From: Polaromonas sp.
GTDB taxonomy: Bacteria > Pseudomonadota > Gammaproteobacteria > Burkholderiales > Burkholderiaceae_C
DNA: 64,000 nucleotides
Reading direction: 5' to 3'
NCBI GenBank assembly: GCA_013298945.1
Contig: JAAFJR010000006.1
Span: forward strand, 62,001-126,000
The position numbers and the translations under genes are program-made. The notes below the pieces were generated by a model. The model saw only the letters and a program-made list of their open reading frames with translations, made no database searches and was not told the origin of the DNA. Every line of letters begins with the position of its first letter. Position 1 is the first letter of the stretch. Shown here piece by piece: positions 39,170-47,047 of this stretch.

Positions 39170-39958
39170 TTATCGGGCACGTTTTTTAGCAGCCACTTTT
39201 TTAGCTGGCTTTTTAGCGGAGCTCATCGCCTTACCCACCGCACCAGCCATGCCGCCCGTCATAGTGTTAGCAACGTTGCCAGCCATGTCTGTGGCTTTTT
39301 TGAACGCGCCTTTGGCCATGTCTGTTGCCACACCCTTGGTGACGTCAATTGCGGTTTGTTTTGCCGCATCTTTCATCGCGCCAGCTGCAATCTCGCCAAA
39401 CTGCTTGGTCAACGCGCCCCAAAGTTGAATGGGGTCAACCATGCCAACGGGCAAGGCGGGGGTGTCAGTTTTAGAAGTTGACCTTACAGTCGATTTACTG
39501 GACTTTTTAGCCGCCGCTTTTTTAGGCGCAACCGTGCCCGAGACTGAACCTGCAAACCCACCCACTGTGGCGGCGGCATCGCTGGCTTTTTCAGTCACTT
39601 TTTGCATGCCGCTCATCATCGAATCAGCCGCTTTGAGCTTGAACGCATTGGCCACATCGCCAAAGTTAAAGTTCATACCTTTGAGCGTAGCCACCGTCAT
39701 TTTTTGCACTTCTAATGCCTGAATCGTCGCCTTCAGCGCTGTCGCGTTTTGGTCCAGCCAAAACTGCACGGCTTTGAGCTCGTCAATGCGTTTGTCCAGC
39801 TCTTCCACATTCAGCGTGGGCGCAACCCAACTGCCCAGATTTGGCATCTGTGGAATGCTCTGCGCAGCGCCGCCGGCAGCTTGCTTTGCCAAGTTTTGTA
39901 AAAAGTCAAAACCGGGCACAAATTTGCCGAAACTGCTCATGTCTGGGGTGTTGCTCAT
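39170..39958 (-). CDS. phaM: PhaM-family polyhydroxyalkanoate granule regulatory protein
   Basis: About 262 residues. The N-terminal half contains GFDFLQNLAKQAAGG and LNVEELDKRIDELKAVQFWL followed by NATALKATIQALEVQKMTVA, the PhaM core that binds and activates PHB synthase. The C terminus is Lys/Ala-rich (KKPAKKVAAKKRAR), the DNA-binding tail that links granules to the nucleoid. The start at 39958 has GGAG at the right distance; an ATG 12 bases upstream lacks one. A stretch KKAAAKKSSKS lies mid-protein. No pha synthesis gene is in the window. Confidence 0.85.
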   Translation of the reverse strand: MSNTPDMSSFGKFVPGFDFLQNLAKQAAGGAAQSIPQMPNLGSWVAPTLNVEELDKRIDELKAVQFWLDQNATALKATIQALEVQKMTVATLKGMNFNFGDVANAFKLKAADSMMSGMQKVTEKASDAAATVGGFAGSVSGTVAPKKAAAKKSSKSTVRSTSKTDTPALPVGMVDPIQLWGALTKQFGEIAAGAMKDAAKQTAIDVTKGVATDMAKGAFKKATDMAGNVANTMTGGMAGAVGKAMSSAKKPAKKVAAKKRAR

Positions 39959-40051
39959 GGTGTGCTCCATATTGAGGTTGAAATTGGAATAAACCTAGTT
40001 AGAGCTTACTCCAATGTTTCCCCTATTACATGCCCCACCAAGCTAAAAACC

Positions 40052-40603
40052 TCAGTGTTTATGCTGATTCATGGGCATGGAAGCACCATCCGCTTTTGCG
40101 CCTGGCGAGACGATTGCTACTGGAACTGTCAATTCGACCTTGCTTTCTACGCCCTTGGCGTCTTTGAACAACAAGGTCAACGGCACGGTTGTATTTTTGG
40201 GCAAAGCAGTTTTAAGGTCGAGCAACATGACGTGAAAGCCACCCGGCTGCAGCGCCACGGCTTTGCCGGCTGGCAAATCTATACCTGACACTGCACGCAT
40301 TTGCATCACGTCGCCATTCATCTTCATCTCATGCACTTCGGTCACGCCAGCAGCGGCAGACGAAGCTCCAACCAAACGCAGATCGCTTTTAGCCGTGAGG
40401 GACATGAACGCCCCCGTGCCCTTTTGTCCCGGCACGGTGGTGCGAACCCAAGCGTCTTTGACGGTGACATCAGCAAGCCCGACTTGCGCTGCGGCGGATA
40501 AGCTCACAACACCCGTTAAAAATGCCATAAAAATGGCTATAGCCCTTGTATTTATTGCCTGCGCAGCTATTGATTTAATAGTGAAATGACGTAAATTTAT
40601 CAT
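40052..40603 (-). CDS. Periplasmic copper chaperone PCuAC
   Basis: A 183-residue secreted protein of the PCuAC (DUF461) family that carries Cu(I) for cytochrome oxidase assembly or detoxification. The binding pattern is intact: HEMKMNGDVMQMR, then about 20 residues to FHVMLLDL. A His/Met-rich tail (MPMNQHKH) gives extra copper ligands. A signal peptide is present (FMAFLTGVVSLSAAAQ) but is preceded by about 25 extra residues, IKSIAAQAINTRAIAIF, encoded by repeat copy R7. This may lengthen the leader, or translation may start later at MAFLTG (40529). A DUF2946 gene lies upstream. Confidence 0.9.
   Translation of the reverse strand: MINLRHFTIKSIAAQAINTRAIAIFMAFLTGVVSLSAAAQVGLADVTVKDAWVRTTVPGQKGTGAFMSLTAKSDLRLVGASSAAAGVTEVHEMKMNGDVMQMRAVSGIDLPAGKAVALQPGGFHVMLLDLKTALPKNTTVPLTLLFKDAKGVESKVELTVPVAIVSPGAKADGASMPMNQHKH
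40539..40581 (+). repeat. Dispersed repeat copy R7, in the PCuAC signal region
   Basis: TTGTATTTATTGCC, then AGCTATTGATTTAATAG. Read from the gene strand it encodes SIAAQAINTRAIA, the same reading frame as in the DUF2063 copy ([12 protein letters not shown]). Confidence 0.85.
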
Positions 40604-40664
40604 AGTAAAACCTTGATTCCTTTAAAACAATGAGAAACCGCTAAAAACATAGTCAAATACGCCT

Positions 40665-40710
40665 CTAGCCGGCGTATTTATTGCCTAAACAGCTACTAAT
40701 TTAATAGCAA
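40665..40710 (+). repeat. Dispersed repeat copy R8 (intergenic)
   Basis: A near-consensus copy: TAGCCGGCGTATTTATTGCC, a short spacer, AGCTACTAATTTAATAGCA. It sits between the DUF2946 stop and the PCuAC start, only about 85 bases from R7 in the same orientation. Confidence 0.93.
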
Positions 40711-40737
40711 AAAGGCAATGAATAAAACGTAAATGTT

Positions 40738-41112
40738 TTAAAGAAAACTAGGCGGCCCACGACCGGGCGGTGGTGCAGCGGTTCGCTTTGCGATGATGGC
40801 TGCGGGGATGGGCTGCAGCGCGTAGGAAAGAGCTTGCGTGGGTTCAAACGTGCTTTTCAGTAACGGCGGCGGCGCGATGATGCTAATGCACAGCGGGCAA
40901 TCCATGCTTTGGCTCGCGACTTCGGTACTGCCGTCTGCCGTGGTAACAATCAGCTTCATGCCACCTGAAGCCGAGCAAATCAGCTGCGTGGCCTGCGGAT
41001 TGACGATGGGCGATGCGATAGCAACCCCCAATGACAACACAAAACCCAGCAACACCCAGCGAGCCAACGAGGTGGCGCAGCGCAAGGTTTGGAGCAGGGA
41101 ATTGTTGAACAT
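40738..41112 (-). CDS. DUF2946 family protein, probably copper-related
   Basis: 124 residues. An N-terminal hydrophobic segment (LARWVLLGFVLSLGVAIA) acts as a signal or anchor. A LICSASGG segment is followed by the CPLC motif in QSMDCPLCISI, and the C-terminal PPPGRGPPSFL is the DUF2946 signature. Family genes often neighbour copper genes, and here PCuAC is the next gene on the same strand. The paired cysteines suggest metal binding. Biochemical role unknown. Confidence 0.85.
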   Translation of the reverse strand: MFNNSLLQTLRCATSLARWVLLGFVLSLGVAIASPIVNPQATQLICSASGGMKLIVTTADGSTEVASQSMDCPLCISIIAPPPLLKSTFEPTQALSYALQPIPAAIIAKRTAAPPPGRGPPSFL

Positions 41113-41177
41113 AGCTAAATTATCGCCGATGAGGACGTTTCAGATCGTGAAAGCTTCTTTTTGACCATAATGCTGGG

Positions 41178-41771
41178 ATGAATTACACCCTCACCTCTGC
41201 CACCATTTTGTTGATTTTGATCACCGACCCGGTTGGCAACATCCCGATTTTTGCGCGGGCGCTGCGCCATGTGTCGCCCGAGCGGCGCACTTTGGTGATT
41301 GTGCGCGAAGTGATGATTGCGTTTTTGCTGCTGTTAGGTTTCATGTTTTTTGGCAAAGACTTTTTGACGCTGATGAATTTGAGTGATGTGTCACTGCAAA
41401 TTGCCGGTGGCGTGATTTTGTTTTTGATCGCGCTGAAGATGATTTTCCCCTCTGCCGCGCACGCTGAGGAAGAATTTGTGGGCGAGCCGCTGATTGTGCC
41501 GCTGGCGATTCCTGCCCTGGCAGGGCCGTCTGCGCTGGCCACGGTGATGCTCTTGGTCAGTCAAGCGCCTGAACGCAAACTAGAGTGGATTGCCGCACTG
41601 TGCATCACCATGGCGGTATGCGCGGTGGTGCTGGTGCTGGCTGAGCGGATTCAGCGCGTGCTGGGCGAACGCGTGGTAGTGGCGGTGGAGCGGCTGATGG
41701 GTTTGATTTTGGTGGCCGTGTCTGTGGAAATGCTGCTTCGTGGTTTCAAAGTGATTGCACATCAAATCTGA
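41178..41771 (+). CDS. MarC-family membrane protein
   Basis: 197 residues with six hydrophobic helices, beginning LILITDPVGNIPIFARAL, the typical MarC opening; PLAIPALAGPSALATVMLL is the matching element of the second half. Once linked to multiple antibiotic resistance, the family is now of unclear function. Divergent from the DUF2946 gene and convergent with the fumarylacetoacetate hydrolase. Confidence 0.9.
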   Translation: MNYTLTSATILLILITDPVGNIPIFARALRHVSPERRTLVIVREVMIAFLLLLGFMFFGKDFLTLMNLSDVSLQIAGGVILFLIALKMIFPSAAHAEEEFVGEPLIVPLAIPALAGPSALATVMLLVSQAPERKLEWIAALCITMAVCAVVLVLAERIQRVLGERVVVAVERLMGLILVAVSVEMLLRGFKVIAHQI

Positions 41772-41772
41772 A

Positions 41773-42780
41773 TCAGCCCTGCTCCACACGTTGTTCGATA
41801 GCACCAAACACACTGGTGCCGTCCTTGCCTTTGGCTTCAATGCGGATAGTGTCGCCAAACTTCATGAATTCGGTGGTTGCTTTGCCATCTTGAATGACCT
41901 CAATACAGCGCTTTTCAGCAATGCAACTGTAACCTTTGGGCCAATCAACCCGCCCGTTTTTACCTTCGACGCCTTTGTTGCTCACTGTACCCGAGCCGAT
42001 AACACTGCCAGCGCGAACGTTGCGGGTTTTGCACAAATGGGCGATGAGCTGGCCGAAGTGAAAGGTCATCTCAGCCCCTGCGTCGCACATGCCGACTTTG
42101 CGACCGTTCCAAGTACTTTGCACAGTCATGTTCAGGCGGCCTTTGTCCCATGTATCGCCGAGTTCGTCTAAAGTGACAGCAACTGGACTGAAGGCGGTGG
42201 CGGGTTTGCTTTGTACGAAGCCGAAGCCTTTGGCTAGCTCGTCAGGGATCAAATTGCGCAGGCTCACATCGTTTGCCAGCATGACCAAACGGATGCCGTC
42301 CAGCGCTTGCTCTGGGGTGCTGCCCATTTTGACATCAGCTGTGATGACGGCGACTTCGGATTCGAAATCGATACCGAAAGCTTCAGAAACGCAGCGAATG
42401 TCGTCGCAAGGGCCAATAAAGTCGTCGCTGCCGCCTTGGTACATCAGCGGGTCTTGGTAGAAGCTGGCGGGCACTTCAGAATTTCTAGCCTTTCGAACCA
42501 ACTCGACATGGTTCAAATAAGCCGAGCCGTCAGCCCACTGGTAAGCGCGTGGCAGCGGAGCCATGCATTGCTTGGGGTCGAACGGGAAGGCGTGGCGTGA
42601 ACGGCCGCTGTTGAGCAAGTCATACACATCTTGCAACTGCGGGCTAATGAAGTTCCAGTCGTCTAGCGCCTGCTGCAAGCGGCTGGCAATACCGGTGGCG
42701 TATTGGGCATGACTGAGGTCACGCGAAACGACGATGAGTTGACCATCGCGCGAGCCGTCTTTGTAGGTTGCGAGTTTCAT
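41773..42780 (-). CDS. Fumarylacetoacetate hydrolase family protein
   Basis: 335 residues. The fold signatures are DFESEVAVITADVKMG (metal ligands), LRNLIPDELAKGFGFVQSKP and GSVIGSGTVSNKG. FGFVQSKPATAFSPVAV resembles true fumarylacetoacetases of bacterial tyrosine catabolism, but related hydratases and decarboxylases share the fold. The start is at the ATG at 42780 (MKLATYKDGSRDG), just 25 bases from the divergent DUF3108 start. No homogentisate genes are visible, so the substrate is uncertain. Confidence 0.87.
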   Translation of the reverse strand: MKLATYKDGSRDGQLIVVSRDLSHAQYATGIASRLQQALDDWNFISPQLQDVYDLLNSGRSRHAFPFDPKQCMAPLPRAYQWADGSAYLNHVELVRKARNSEVPASFYQDPLMYQGGSDDFIGPCDDIRCVSEAFGIDFESEVAVITADVKMGSTPEQALDGIRLVMLANDVSLRNLIPDELAKGFGFVQSKPATAFSPVAVTLDELGDTWDKGRLNMTVQSTWNGRKVGMCDAGAEMTFHFGQLIAHLCKTRNVRAGSVIGSGTVSNKGVEGKNGRVDWPKGYSCIAEKRCIEVIQDGKATTEFMKFGDTIRIEAKGKDGTSVFGAIEQRVEQG

Positions 42781-42805
42781 GATCGAATTGTAATATCCTC
42801 TAGCT

Positions 42806-43924
42806 ATGGCGAACGTTAACACTAACATAAAACCTTTACAAACCAAGCACTGGCTGGCACTGTTAGCTACGCTTTTTGTTATCGTTTTGATAGCGCACTT
42901 GGCAATTATTACGTCGGCTAGAGGTCAATTTAGCATTCAAAAATCGGAAAAAATTGATACGTTTACGACGCGGATGATTGAATTACCCGCGCCAATGCCC
43001 GTGGTTGAGAAAATACCCGAAGTTGTAACGCCAGCTAAGCCCGTGAAACCCAAGAACAAGGTAGCGGCTATAGCTAAAGAAGTGCCAAATCCTATGCTAA
43101 CTCCTGCAATTCAGGCTGAACTGGTTCCGGTTGAGAGCATAACTACTGCACCCACCCCACCTGAGCAAGCACCAGCAAAAACTGAAATTGCAGCACCCAC
43201 GACTGCTCCCGCGCCAGCGACGCCAGCAACCACATCAGGCGACTCTGGGCTGCCGCCGCCAGCGTTTACGGCGTTGCAATCAGGTCAGTATTCATTCAAA
43301 GTCATTGTGACCAAAAACGGCAATCCGACTGTGGGTAAAGCGCGCATTACCTGGCAACAAGATGGCGAGAAGTACGCACTGGAGTTATCGATATCAGCCC
43401 CAATAGAATTGCTGAATTACAAAAGCAGTGGCAATCTGTCACCTCAAGGCCTCATGCCTCTTGATTTTTATGACAAAACCGGGTTCAAAAGTACTGTTGC
43501 CGCTCATTTTGTCTATGCTCAAAACAAAATAACGTTTAGTACGTCACCGAACGAAACGGAATTAATCCCCGGCGCACAAGACCGAAACAGCGTATTCATG
43601 CAAATAGCCGGTTTACTGGCTGCTGACCCTGCACGCTACACTCCCGGTACTACTTTTAGCATCCAAATCGTCAACGCCCGCGAAGCTGAGCCTTGGCTTT
43701 TTACCGTCAATGAACCTGAATCTTTGAATCTGGAAAACGGCTCGCAAATCGCGCTGCGCTTAACTAGAAACCCCAGACGCGAGTTTGACAGAAGAATTGA
43801 ACTTTGGTTTGTCCCTTCCATGAATTATTTGCCCGTGCGATACAGGCTAACAGAGTCAAACGGCGATTACCAAGACATGGTGTGGAGAAGCACACAAGCT
43901 TTGCCAAATGCATTGACGCGCTGA
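42806..43924 (+). CDS. DUF3108 family protein, TonB-like N terminus
   Basis: A 372-residue envelope protein. An N-terminal signal-anchor helix (HWLALLATLFVIVLIAHLAI) and a Pro/Lys/Ala-rich stretch (about residues 60-150) look TonB-like. The DUF3108 domain occupies about 160-372, with PPAFTALQSGQYSFKVIV and VWRSTQALPN. It is probably anchored in the inner membrane with its body in the periplasm. Part of the helix and the next residues (VIVLIAHLAIITSARGQFSI) coincide with a diverged copy of the dispersed repeat (R14). Function unknown. Confidence 0.82.
   Translation: MANVNTNIKPLQTKHWLALLATLFVIVLIAHLAIITSARGQFSIQKSEKIDTFTTRMIELPAPMPVVEKIPEVVTPAKPVKPKNKVAAIAKEVPNPMLTPAIQAELVPVESITTAPTPPEQAPAKTEIAAPTTAPAPATPATTSGDSGLPPPAFTALQSGQYSFKVIVTKNGNPTVGKARITWQQDGEKYALELSISAPIELLNYKSSGNLSPQGLMPLDFYDKTGFKSTVAAHFVYAQNKITFSTSPNETELIPGAQDRNSVFMQIAGLLAADPARYTPGTTFSIQIVNAREAEPWLFTVNEPESLNLENGSQIALRLTRNPRREFDRRIELWFVPSMNYLPVRYRLTESNGDYQDMVWRSTQALPNALTR
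42875..42932 (-). repeat. Dispersed repeat copy R14, in frame inside the DUF3108 gene
   Basis: TTGTTATCGTTTTGATAGCG, then ACTTGGCAATTATTACG and TCGGCTAGAGGTCAATTTA, aligned base for base in spacing with copy R4. It is read in the same frame as R7 and R9 (I-A-x-x-A-I-x-T-x-A). Confidence 0.75.
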
Positions 43925-44056
43925 TTGACGCGCTGAGCTAGAAAACGATTTTTGAGTGATTTTGTAGCATTTTGGGGATTTTTACCTGTTTATTTGTTCT
44001 ATGTCAGTCTTGAAATTGTCACGAACGTTGATAGATAAGGCGAAAATAGGAGATAT

Positions 44057-44389
44057 ATGTTGATTCAAACAGCTTTTTCAGAATTGTTAAAAAATCCGTC
44101 CATGCAGATGCTGTATGACTCGGAATCTTTCGTTGTCGTTCACATGCAGCTTGATGGAGATAGCACGGTGATTGATGCATCCAAAATCAAAAAACCGACA
44201 TTAGCACGCCATGGGTTTGAGATTGTGGACAAGCGTTCTGGCAAAGAAGTTTATTTAGATGGCTCTTGGGCTGAGTTGTTTCAACAGCAAATCACGGCTT
44301 GGCAGGTGAAAACACCAACTCAAGAAGAAGTGGAAGACACTCTGGACGGGTACGCCGAGCTGGCGCATAACCCAGTTTTGATGCACTAA
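44057..44389 (+). CDS. DUF3567 family protein
   Basis: 110 residues matching DUF3567, a small soluble family largely confined to Burkholderiales. MQMLYDSESFVVVHM, HGFEIVDKRSGKEVYLDGSW and the closing GYAELAHNPVLMH are recognisable. AGGAG precedes the start by about eight bases, and a strong terminator follows. Role unknown; useful as a taxonomic marker. Confidence 0.88.
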   Translation: MLIQTAFSELLKNPSMQMLYDSESFVVVHMQLDGDSTVIDASKIKKPTLARHGFEIVDKRSGKEVYLDGSWAELFQQQITAWQVKTPTQEEVEDTLDGYAELAHNPVLMH

Positions 44390-44424
44390 AAATCACTGTC
44401 GATTACACATCGTCGACCACAGAC

Positions 44425-44450
44425 AAAAGCACGGTTTTACGTGCTTTTTG
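44425..44450 (+). terminator. Rho-independent terminator after DUF3567 gene
   Basis: AAAAGCAC and GTGCTTTT pair around an eight-base loop, followed by TTGTGTTTTT. It lies between convergent genes, so it may serve both strands. Confidence 0.82.
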
Positions 44451-44455
44451 TGTTT

Positions 44456-45796
44456 TTAAGCATGCTTCTTAATAGCATCCGCCAAAACGCCCACCATCAC
44501 ATCAATCTGTTCTTTGTCCACGATAAACGGCGGTGCAAGTACCAAGTTTTCACCCGCTGGTCGTACCAAAACGCCTTTGTGAAAGCAAGTCATGAAAATA
44601 TCGTAAGCACGCTTTCCTGGCAAACCAGCAATACTGGACAGCTCTACTGCGCCAGCCAAACCCAGTGTGCGAATGCCAATGACGTTTGGCAGCCCTTTGA
44701 GCGCAGCATGCATTGCATCACCCAGCACCTTACCCATACTGCCAGCGCGGGCAAACAAGTCTTCATCTTTGAAATGCGCCAAAGTAGCTATCGCCGCCGC
44801 ACAAGCAACAGGGTGGCCAGAGTAGGTGTAACCATGAAAAAACTCAATCGCATGCTCTGGCGCTTTGTCGTTTGCTTGCATGATAGCGTTGTACAAATGG
44901 TCACGGCAAATGACACCACCTAAGGGAATAACACCATTGGTCACTGCTTTGGCGAAGTTCAGCATATCTGGTACAACGCCGTAATAATCTGATGCGAAGT
45001 TGGTGCCTAGACGACCAAAACCTGTAATCACCTCATCAAAGATTAGCAAAATGCCGTGCTTGTCGCAAATCTCGCGCAGGCGTTTCAAATAACCTTGTGG
45101 CGGCAAGTACCATCCCGCTGAACCAGCGACAGGTTCGACAATCACAGCCGCAATATTGCTAGGGTCATGCAAAGGCAAGATGCGACTCTCAAGTTCCGTC
45201 AAAATATCTTCTTGCCATTGCGGCTCTGTGCCGTTGATGTAAGCATGATTAACTGGATCGTGAATAAACCTAAGATGGTCTACGCGGGGCAACAATGCCG
45301 AGCCAAAAACTTTGCGATTGGCAGGAATACCGCCCACGCTCATGCCACCAAAACCTACACCGTGGTAGCCGCGCTCGCGACCAATAAACACATTACGATG
45401 GCCTTCACCGCGTGCACGGTGGTAGGCCAAGGCAACTTTGAGTGAGGTGTCCGCAGCTTCGGAGCCTGAGTTGCAAAACAGCACCTTGTTCAAATCGCCA
45501 GGCGCCATCGCAGCCAGCATGTCAGCAGCTTCAAAAGCTTTAGGGTTGCTGGCTTGGAATGCGGTAGCGTAATCTAAAGTGTCAAGCTGCTTCTTGATCG
45601 CTTCGTTGATAGGTTTGACGTTATGCCCCGCGCCCACACACCACAAGCTAGAAATGCCATCCAGCACTTGGCGGCCGTCATGGGTTGTGAAGTACATGCC
45701 ACTGGCAGCAGTGAAAACACGTGGATCATTTTTAAAGCTGCGGTTTGGCGTGAAGGGCAACCATTGGCTGTCCATGTTGAATGTTTGGTTGATCAT
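44456..45796 (-). CDS. Omega-amino acid:pyruvate aminotransferase (class III)
   Basis: A 446-residue PLP enzyme. GMYFTTHDGRQVLDGISSLW, CNSGSEAADTSLKVAL, the Schiff-base lysine region LNFAKAVTNGVIPLGGV, IFDEVITGFGRLG and FFHGYTYSGHPVACAAA are the class III signature elements. QWLPFTPNRSFKNDPRVFTA is typical of beta-alanine/omega-amino acid:pyruvate transaminases. Start: the ATG at 45796, with AGAG about ten bases upstream, or the internal MDSQWL. Downstream of an MFS exporter on the same strand but with a 51-base gap. Confidence 0.9.
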   Translation of the reverse strand: MINQTFNMDSQWLPFTPNRSFKNDPRVFTAASGMYFTTHDGRQVLDGISSLWCVGAGHNVKPINEAIKKQLDTLDYATAFQASNPKAFEAADMLAAMAPGDLNKVLFCNSGSEAADTSLKVALAYHRARGEGHRNVFIGRERGYHGVGFGGMSVGGIPANRKVFGSALLPRVDHLRFIHDPVNHAYINGTEPQWQEDILTELESRILPLHDPSNIAAVIVEPVAGSAGWYLPPQGYLKRLREICDKHGILLIFDEVITGFGRLGTNFASDYYGVVPDMLNFAKAVTNGVIPLGGVICRDHLYNAIMQANDKAPEHAIEFFHGYTYSGHPVACAAAIATLAHFKDEDLFARAGSMGKVLGDAMHAALKGLPNVIGIRTLGLAGAVELSSIAGLPGKRAYDIFMTCFHKGVLVRPAGENLVLAPPFIVDKEQIDVMVGVLADAIKKHA

Positions 45797-45847
45797 GAAT
45801 TACTCTCCGTAAATAGGTTCTCGATTTGATTGGTTTGGATTAGATTT

Positions 45848-47047
45848 TTAATAAGTTTGATCAGCGCGTGCAGGTGGCGTCTTTTTGGCTAAATATGTCG
45901 CCCAATGACTGGCAACCAAAGCCAGCAACAAACCCGCCAGCCCATACCAATGCAAATCATTCATATGGCCGGCATTGATAAGTAAGCCACCCACTGCTGC
46001 GCCAATGGCTTGGCCAGCATACATGGCAGAAGTATTCAATGAAACAGAACCGCTGGCCAACGCTGGCGCCAGCCCTACCAAGCGCGCTTGTTGGGCAGAG
46101 TTTGTGGCAAAACCACCCAAAGCCCATGGCAAAACAACTGCAAAAGCCAACATCAAAGTCGTACCCAAAGGCCAAATCAAGAGACTGATAATCATGCCGC
46201 AAAGCCCCATCCAAACCATGCGCGGCGCACCCAAACGGTCTACATGGCGCGACATCCAAATATTCCCAAGCAAGCCAAATGCGCCAAACCACATGAACAA
46301 CACACTAAGCTCTAACGCTGAAATATACAAACTGGCTTTGTAATAAGGTGCTAAATAGGCAAACAACACAAACTGGCCAGCTGCATACAAGGTGGTGACT
46401 AAAACACAGGTCATCAATGCTGGAGATTGCAGCGTTGCCGCCCAAGCAGCACGCGACATAGCTGGAGGCTTCACGCCACTAGGCATAGAACGCCAAACCC
46501 AAACTGCACTGATGACGCTGAGTACTGCCACCAACCAAAAAGCACTGCGCCAGCCTAATGTGCCGCCCAAATACGTACCAATTGGCATACCAAGCACGGA
46601 AGCAACTGACCAGCCAAGAAAAACAAAAGTGATCGCACGCCCTCTTTGCTGCTCAGGAACCAGCAAGCTGATGCATGCAGCTGCTTGTGGCGTGAAGATG
46701 GCGGGTGAAATCATCGTGATTACCCGCACAATGAGTAGACTGGCAAAGTCAGGCATGACAGCGCAAACGGCATGAAAAACAGCATACCAAAGCATAGCCA
46801 TCGCTAACAAACGGCGTCTATCCCAACCAGCAACCACAGACGCAAACAACGGCGCGCCAATGCACATCAGCAAAGCACCCGCAGAAATAAGTTGACCTGC
46901 TACGGCAACAGAAACACTCATAGACTGGCTTATCACGTTTAACGTTCCCGGCACAATCATGACGCCAGTACCAATCACGAAATTGCCAAATAGCAAAGCC
47001 CACAAAACTTTAGGCAGCGGTTGCTGGGCTGTATATTGTTGCGTCAT
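45848..47047 (-). CDS. MFS transporter (arabinose-efflux-like)
   Basis: 399 residues and twelve hydrophobic helices of the major facilitator superfamily, drug:H+ antiporter type. The loop 2-3 motif is seen as ASVVAGWDRRRLLAMAM, and VFLGWSVASVLGMPIGTYLG matches motif C-like region of sugar-efflux MFS. Its start overlaps the stop of the Kef-type antiporter by one base (TAATG), so the two form an operon. Substrate unknown. Confidence 0.87.
   Translation of the reverse strand: MTQQYTAQQPLPKVLWALLFGNFVIGTGVMIVPGTLNVISQSMSVSVAVAGQLISAGALLMCIGAPLFASVVAGWDRRRLLAMAMLWYAVFHAVCAVMPDFASLLIVRVITMISPAIFTPQAAACISLLVPEQQRGRAITFVFLGWSVASVLGMPIGTYLGGTLGWRSAFWLVAVLSVISAVWVWRSMPSGVKPPAMSRAAWAATLQSPALMTCVLVTTLYAAGQFVLFAYLAPYYKASLYISALELSVLFMWFGAFGLLGNIWMSRHVDRLGAPRMVWMGLCGMIISLLIWPLGTTLMLAFAVVLPWALGGFATNSAQQARLVGLAPALASGSVSLNTSAMYAGQAIGAAVGGLLINAGHMNDLHWYGLAGLLLALVASHWATYLAKKTPPARADQTY

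Noticed and set aside
44441-44923. 160-codon plus-strand frame overlapping the aminotransferase
   Set aside because: Antisense shadow of a well-conserved class III aminotransferase.
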